This document shows positions 58,980 to 64,000 of a stretch of 64,000 nt of DNA, in pieces. The stretch lies in NCBI GenBank assembly GCA_013407085.1, contig JACCGJ010008613.1, positions 1-64,000 of the forward strand, in the 5' to 3' direction. This DNA comes from Atriophallophorus winterbourni (Eukaryota; Platyhelminthes; Trematoda; Plagiorchiida; Microphallidae). The notes beneath the pieces were generated by a model. It was not told the origin of the DNA. It searched no databases and saw only the letters and a program-made list of their open reading frames with translations. The translations under genes were made by a program, and so were the position numbers. The number at the start of each line of letters is the position of its first letter. Position 1 is the stretch's first letter.

Positions 58980-59540
58980 TCAACTGGAATAGACAACAAA
59001 AGAAATTAAACTCGGTGATGGATTAGTGGAAATCTTAAGAATAGCATGCAACGCGAAGCAGTGTACAACCGAGCTAGCCGCATGATAAGTATGCATCGGC
59101 GTATTTTCAGACATTTTCCTCATGAAACATTCCCATGTACGTATATTAACCCAGTGATGGATTACTCAGTGCAAGCTTGGGCAACATGGCTACCAAAGGA
59201 CATCAAGGTGCTCGAAGAGATTTATCACAGAGAAACTAAAATGGTCGGTTGTCTCCGCAACCTAACATATGAGGATCGACTTTCATCTTAAATTGGATAC
59301 ACTGCCTCGCAGACGGGTTCGATTGGATCTAATCCTAACTCAAAGATGCACCCATTGAGGCCTCTAATTCGCCTCCGGTCAAGCCATACCACACCTACTC
59401 ACCCACTGGTATTTGATATTCCTTATTCTCACCGGAACTGCCGTCGGTTATTCTATTCGGTGTGCGTTTATTTCTCAATGAACTCCCTATCGTCAGAGGT
59501 TGTACAGGAAGAAATTGAATATATTTATGCGTAGTAATTC
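58980..59540 (+). mobile_element. CR1-like C-terminal fragment, decayed
   Basis: The plus-strand frame 59046-59291 gives VYNRASRMISMHRRIFRHFP, then YSVQAWATWLPKDIKVLEEI, YHRETKMVGCLRNLTYEDRL. After a stop the tail continues at 59346-59534 (SSHTTPTHPLVFDIPYSHRN, CRRLFYSVCVYFSMNSL). No 3' microsatellite end is visible, so the copy is also broken at the 3' side. Confidence 0.75.
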
Positions 59541-59689
59541 CACCCAACATCCCGATTATATAACACGACATTTATCCAAACGAATACTTTTCCATCATAC
59601 CGAGACAATACATAACATTTTTTTCTAACTAAGACAAGTGTCGATCTTCCCCATATATATGTGCAGTAAGGTGCATTTCTGATAACTCA

Positions 59690-61140
59690 GCGAACTTGAT
59701 TGAGCTGGAAAGCTTAAGAATGAAGATTTTATTGTGAAAAATGCAATCGCTTTACATTTACCACTAGATGACAGCTATTGAAAATACAGAGGATGCAATC
59801 AAAATTCTATCGATTGTTTGATTTATGACATTGGGTTTGGGTGGGCTAAGTCTAATATCCTTGGGTAATGTTCGTTTTTCTTTTCTATTCCGACTTTACT
59901 ATTTCGGCCATGGCGCTGGCCAAAAACGTAATCTTTAGGGGTTTCTGTCCACGCCCTTTATATTTTGGCGATAAAGGAACTCGAAGTGCACAGAACACGC
60001 AATGTAGCATCACTGCTTCGAGTTGTGCTTTAAGGTTTCCTGAATCGATGCTCGGGAAGTATTCTCTGGCACACCAAGTAGAACTATACTTCAGGATACC
60101 GTTTTTTACCTGGCGTTCAAGCTACCCTTCCTTCCCAAACATGGTATATCTGGATATATGCGGCAGTTTGAGTCGGGATCTGTCTTGAGCAGGTACGCAT
60201 TCAGCAGTACGTTCTCCATTTCAGCCTCGCATTTCAGTGTTACCTTGAGCAAGCGAGGTTGAATAATATGAGCTGAAGTTGAGTGGCGAGTTAGACAAGT
60301 CACTTTCTCTGGGATTACATGTTCAATGTGCATTAGATGGCAAAGTTGAGACCAGTTCTCGAGGTCATGTTTCTGCTTGCTGTCAAACAGAATTTCTTGG
60401 AACTCGCTAACGTTCGTAAATATCACGCTCAGTGCGTATGGGGATTTCCTATTGCGTATCGGAAAGTCAAACATTTAGAATTTAATCCATTTTGGGCTTG
60501 ACTTTGTGAGTCAGGTACAGCCGCTATAGAGTGCACAGCTGAGGTAGACCGTAACAGGATATCTCTGTAAGAACTTCCTACTTCCGTAGTCGTTTTAACT
60601 GGTTTCGAAGCGGGACTAACCTTGCTTTTTTCTTTTCGTTGTATTGATCACTTGCGTACTCACATGATTCACCAGTATTTCCTCCACGTGTCCAAGGCTC
60701 AACTCGAAACGGGCACTTCTGTTTTCTATTTTGGCTTCAAAAGTATCGGCATCGTGCAAGGATTTAGCTCTGCAACGAGCACAGACATAGCTGGCCCCTG
60801 GAACCTTTTCATTATTTATCAATTCTATCGAATCAGGGGCTAAAGTATGGTCACATTTACCATGGATCTTACCCAAACACAGAAAACACGTTATGACTTG
60901 ACGTGTCATGGGACTCACCGGTTGTTCACATGCTTTGCACATGACCTCGGGACAATTCTGCGTGTCGAGATGCGTCCTATCAGGTCCAGCTGGGACTGCC
61001 ATGACCATTGTTGCGTTCGCCGGATCTAGACCCTTGGAACAGAGGTTAAGTTGGTTTCATGTCGCTGTCGAGTGAACAATCCTCGCTTGCCACAGCTTGA
61101 TCGATCGATTTTTGACCGTATGTTGGATCTCGTGATGCGG
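59690..61140 (-). mobile_element. CR1-like ORF1 region with PHD-like zinc finger
   Basis: The minus-strand frame 61008-60616 reads VMCKACEQPVSPMTRQVITC, FLCLGKIHGKCDHTLAP and YVCARCRAKSLHD. This is a Cys4-His-Cys3 PHD-type arrangement as in ORF1 of CR1-group elements, where it is thought to take part in nucleic-acid or protein binding. A gap with stops follows, then 60474-60106: SPYALSVIFTNVSEFQEILF, RPRLLKVTLKCEAEM-like and IYPDIPCLGRKGSLNARQ, the ORF1 C-terminal part. ORF2 is absent downstream, so this is a 5' portion without its 3' end. Confidence 0.6.
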
Positions 61141-61144
61141 TCAA

Positions 61145-63710
61145 TCATCTTAATAGCCTGAGGCGGGTTGTTCGGCTGAGTGATGGGCGTTTGGTGGCTG
61201 CTTCGGAACTCGCGATTTCGTCATTTAGCAAATAATCCACTATAACTCGTTAACCAAACAATGTAGAATATAGAGATATAGATATCAAAATGCGTAGCTC
61301 GACTCGATTTTTGCAATGATAGTTAGCAAACTGAGATATTTACTCCGATACGGCAACTTTGCTGTGAAATCAGTTGACAAGAGCGAAACGAATAAACTCC
61401 GATAGCTATGATCGAAAGTAACACAGAATTCTTAGAATGGGATAAATCCAAGCACGTTCGTCGAAGATATGCCCAAAAGTATCACAGCAAAAAATGCGAC
61501 CGCACAGCAGAATCTTTTCTAGATCGTAAGCCCAACGGGAACACGCAATCAAGTAAGACAAACACGAATTAAAATGAATCGGAAAAGATAAGGTCGGACG
61601 CGCAACAAATTGAGGTGTAAGCCTAATCTGTGAATCACCTTTGGATTATGTTTGGATGATGACGCCATCAAATATGTTAAGAGAAAGTCCACAAACGACT
61701 GCATGAACTCAAATAACGTAAATGGACGAGCATCTAGCACCGGAGACACGTATTCAGTAGTATTCTGACAAAATGTGTCTTTTTATTTCTTTACAATTCA
61801 ATGGTGAAACTCAACACCCGTTTAAGAATGTTTGTGTTTATTAGTCAGATAGAATTTTCAGTTTCAAACAGTAGAATTATGGCGAAAAATAGGTAGATCA
61901 TATCGCCTCAACCAAACTGTACATGCGCATAAAAAAACACGTATCGAAACGCTGTGGATTGAACAGTTTTCAGTCACAAACACGAACCCTTCCGTGTACA
62001 CATCAATTAATGACAGTACAATCAGGATCCGCATAACTTGGAACAGTGGAGAAATTGTAAGCAAGGTATGAAATTGTGAGCCATTGATGGATAAGGTTAG
62101 CACGACCAACTTGTAGAATCAAATTGATTCAAAGTTGTAATGGTCTAAAAAGCATTTAGCTTAACAATAACCATAGGATGGAGTTATGAGTTATATACAA
62201 TAAAAAAGAAGAACAGGGAAACTCATGTAGTGTAAATCGTATCAAAATTTGGATTTTCTCTCAAGTATTTGTCCAAATTAGTTTTATAAATATCCAGGTT
62301 GGCTGAGTGTGTAACAGTGGAGGGGAGGGTGTTCCATGTGAAACTTATTTATAGTTTATTCATAGATTATATGCAGGTAAAAAGCTATGCACGTAGAGCA
62401 TACGAATATCTTCGACAGTTCACGTATGCATATACACATGTAGATGGGGTGAAACACATGAGATTGAACAAAATCAATATTTGCACGCATTTCCATCACA
62501 CACACAAACACTCAACGTCCACGTTCGCGCTTTATGCACTCATCAGATAGGGAAAGTTGAAAAACAGTGGAGAACTGGTAGAGAATCTTTGAAGTTTGAA
62601 AGCGGTGTTGGGTATGACTGACATAATCAATCTTGGCAAGAACATGAACTCAAACGTATAGGTTTTCCGATAAAACCGTTTTGTCGGATACCAGAGCCTG
62701 TACGTGGTCAGACTTTGAGAAATCCGGCACGGATTTCGGGGGGGGGGCGGTGTAAGGTGAACATTTGAATTTATTTCACTGACATCTAATTATTTAAATC
62801 TGCTGGCATTTTTGTATATTTTTACCATTTTTGTTTCACCGAACTACTTAAGTTTATTCAATATCGAGCCTATTTTTGTGTTATCTTTATTTGGCCTTTC
62901 CCGTGCTCTTTGACGTTGCAATCCCTCGTTGTCATTGTAACTGTTAAACATTCGTGTTTTTTGGATTCAGTGCAAAGGAAAATAATTGAGGTTTGCTATT
63001 TTATTGTATAATTATTTTGCTTCAATAGTGCTGTACACAATTCACGTATTGACTTGTCAATATTTTGGTGGGCTTGTACACGTAACTCAACCGTTGGATA
63101 GACACATTGGTGCTTATATCGTGACTGAGTTCTTTGACGTTGGACTCGATTTTCTCCGGACCGTTTTGTCGGTTACACCTTGATTGAATCGAAATCAACG
63201 GAGTTGCACATCTGCCCCTCTCAAATAAATACGTCTCACCCCTACTGATTAATTTTAGCAGGTAAAGACAGTATGCTATCGGTAGTTGATAACCGAAATA
63301 GTCAAAAAGAGGAAGACAAAGTTGAATATTGAAAGCGATATCCGCTTGCAACCGAAGTAACGAAAAAAATAGTAAAAATAAAAAAATAAACAAGAATCTA
63401 GTAATTTGAAGAAAACTAATTCATACAATATATGAAAAAATCGAATTCTGCCGCGCTTTGTTAAGGAGTACTGCTAATAACGAATATAACAAACCGAATC
63501 GTTGATTGGCCGGTAATTGGAAACTACTACAAATCAGTGAAGACATTCCAACTCACTGATCGGTTTGGACGTTGATTAATGTTTACAATCAGTATTGACA
63601 TTCTAGAAACATAGATTTTTGTGTTAAAAGTTAGTGTTCACTCTATTGCAATTGATCTCGCGATTTGGGTGTAAATACACTTCAAGTGTCACCATACACA
63701 TACTTACTTC
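61145..63710. other. Mostly non-coding, with CR1 3'-end remnant
   Basis: 62145-62182 (AAAAAGCATTTAGCTTAACA, then ATAACCATAGGATGGAG) is the reverse complement of the CR1 3' UTR. 62090-62115 shares GGTTAGCACGACCAACTTG with GGTTGGTACGACCAACCCG at 46172. A poly-G run sits at 62741-62748. Short frames (61549-61749, 63022-63393) have no recognised motif. Confidence 0.4.
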
Positions 63711-63719
63711 CTTGAAAGC

Positions 63720-63950
63720 ATAGTGGGACGTGGGGAATCTAGAGGCGTTTACAACTCGTCTGAATCTTCCGTCATTAACCTCAGTCTTCAAATTTTCTCA
63801 ACAGAGAAAAGCCGAAGGATTATCGGGCACCCTAACTTTATTTTCCCTTTTGGTGGGTTCAACATTATCGTGGCCATAGCACTGGCCTCAGAGGATTTTG
63901 AAGACATCGACAAACCTATCCGTTCTCAAGCATGCAATGCAAATACTTGA
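63720..63950 (-). mobile_element. Possible CR1 ORF1 fragment
   Basis: The minus strand reads RTDRFVDVFKIL, then GQCYGHDNVEPTKRENKVRV. The latter resembles GQRHGRNSKVGIEKKNEHYP in the degenerate ORF1 at 59.9 kb. The match is short and could be chance. Confidence 0.3.
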
Positions 63951-64000
63951 CGCCCTAATGTAATCGTCAACGCAAACCTGTAAAATTTGCAAAAAGGGGT

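Overview
The window looks like nuclear DNA of a flatworm, most likely a digenean trematode. This is inferred from the mix of CR1-, RTE- and Penelope-like retroelements, the ~40% GC background, the long introns and the protein matches. No sequence here proves the species. No rRNA or tRNA gene, CRISPR array or bacterial-type operon was recognised.

1-13.1 kb holds the only host gene I can assemble with confidence. It is a minus-strand gene of at least eight exons (13090 down to 69) for a hillarin / kyphoscoliosis-peptidase-like protein with a transglutaminase-like domain. Exons at 12528-13090, 10414-10797, 10136-10324, 8221-8349, 7343-7579, 4534-4749, 2321-2749 and 69-371 join with GT/AG borders. 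All seven joins are in phase 0 and give about 816 residues ending in a stop. The start is missing; a candidate first exon lies near 14.0 kb. Its introns carry dispersed repeats.

13.1-28.9 kb is mostly non-coding. It holds a ~259-bp TATC microsatellite, an unexplained GC-rich island (16.1-16.7 kb), an RTE 3' half (17.5-18.5 kb), CR1 fragments, and two head-to-head Penelope-like copies (27.0-28.2 kb) with GIY-YIG endonuclease remnants and a hammerhead-like motif.

28.9-30.6 kb is a 5'-truncated CR1 with an open 467-residue reverse transcriptase frame. 30.6-39.4 kb is nearly featureless AT-rich DNA. 39.4-63.9 kb is a retrotransposon graveyard of at least ten CR1 pieces. Among them are a 762-codon open frame at 53.3-55.6 kb, an interrupted near-complete copy at 49.2-52.3 kb, ORF1 pieces with a PHD-like zinc finger, and an RTE copy split by a nested CR1.

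The most unusual signal is a ~230-bp repeat, seen in tandem (11.5-12.0 kb) and dispersed. Each unit can fold a type I hammerhead ribozyme: CTGATGA and GAAA cores, a two-part stem I, and a palindromic ACCGGT stem III suited to dimeric cleavage. It also carries other hairpins, one with a compensatory double change between copies. One 516-bp composite of these units interrupts a CR1 and is flanked by a perfect 12-bp direct repeat, as expected of a mobile retrozyme-like circular-RNA element.
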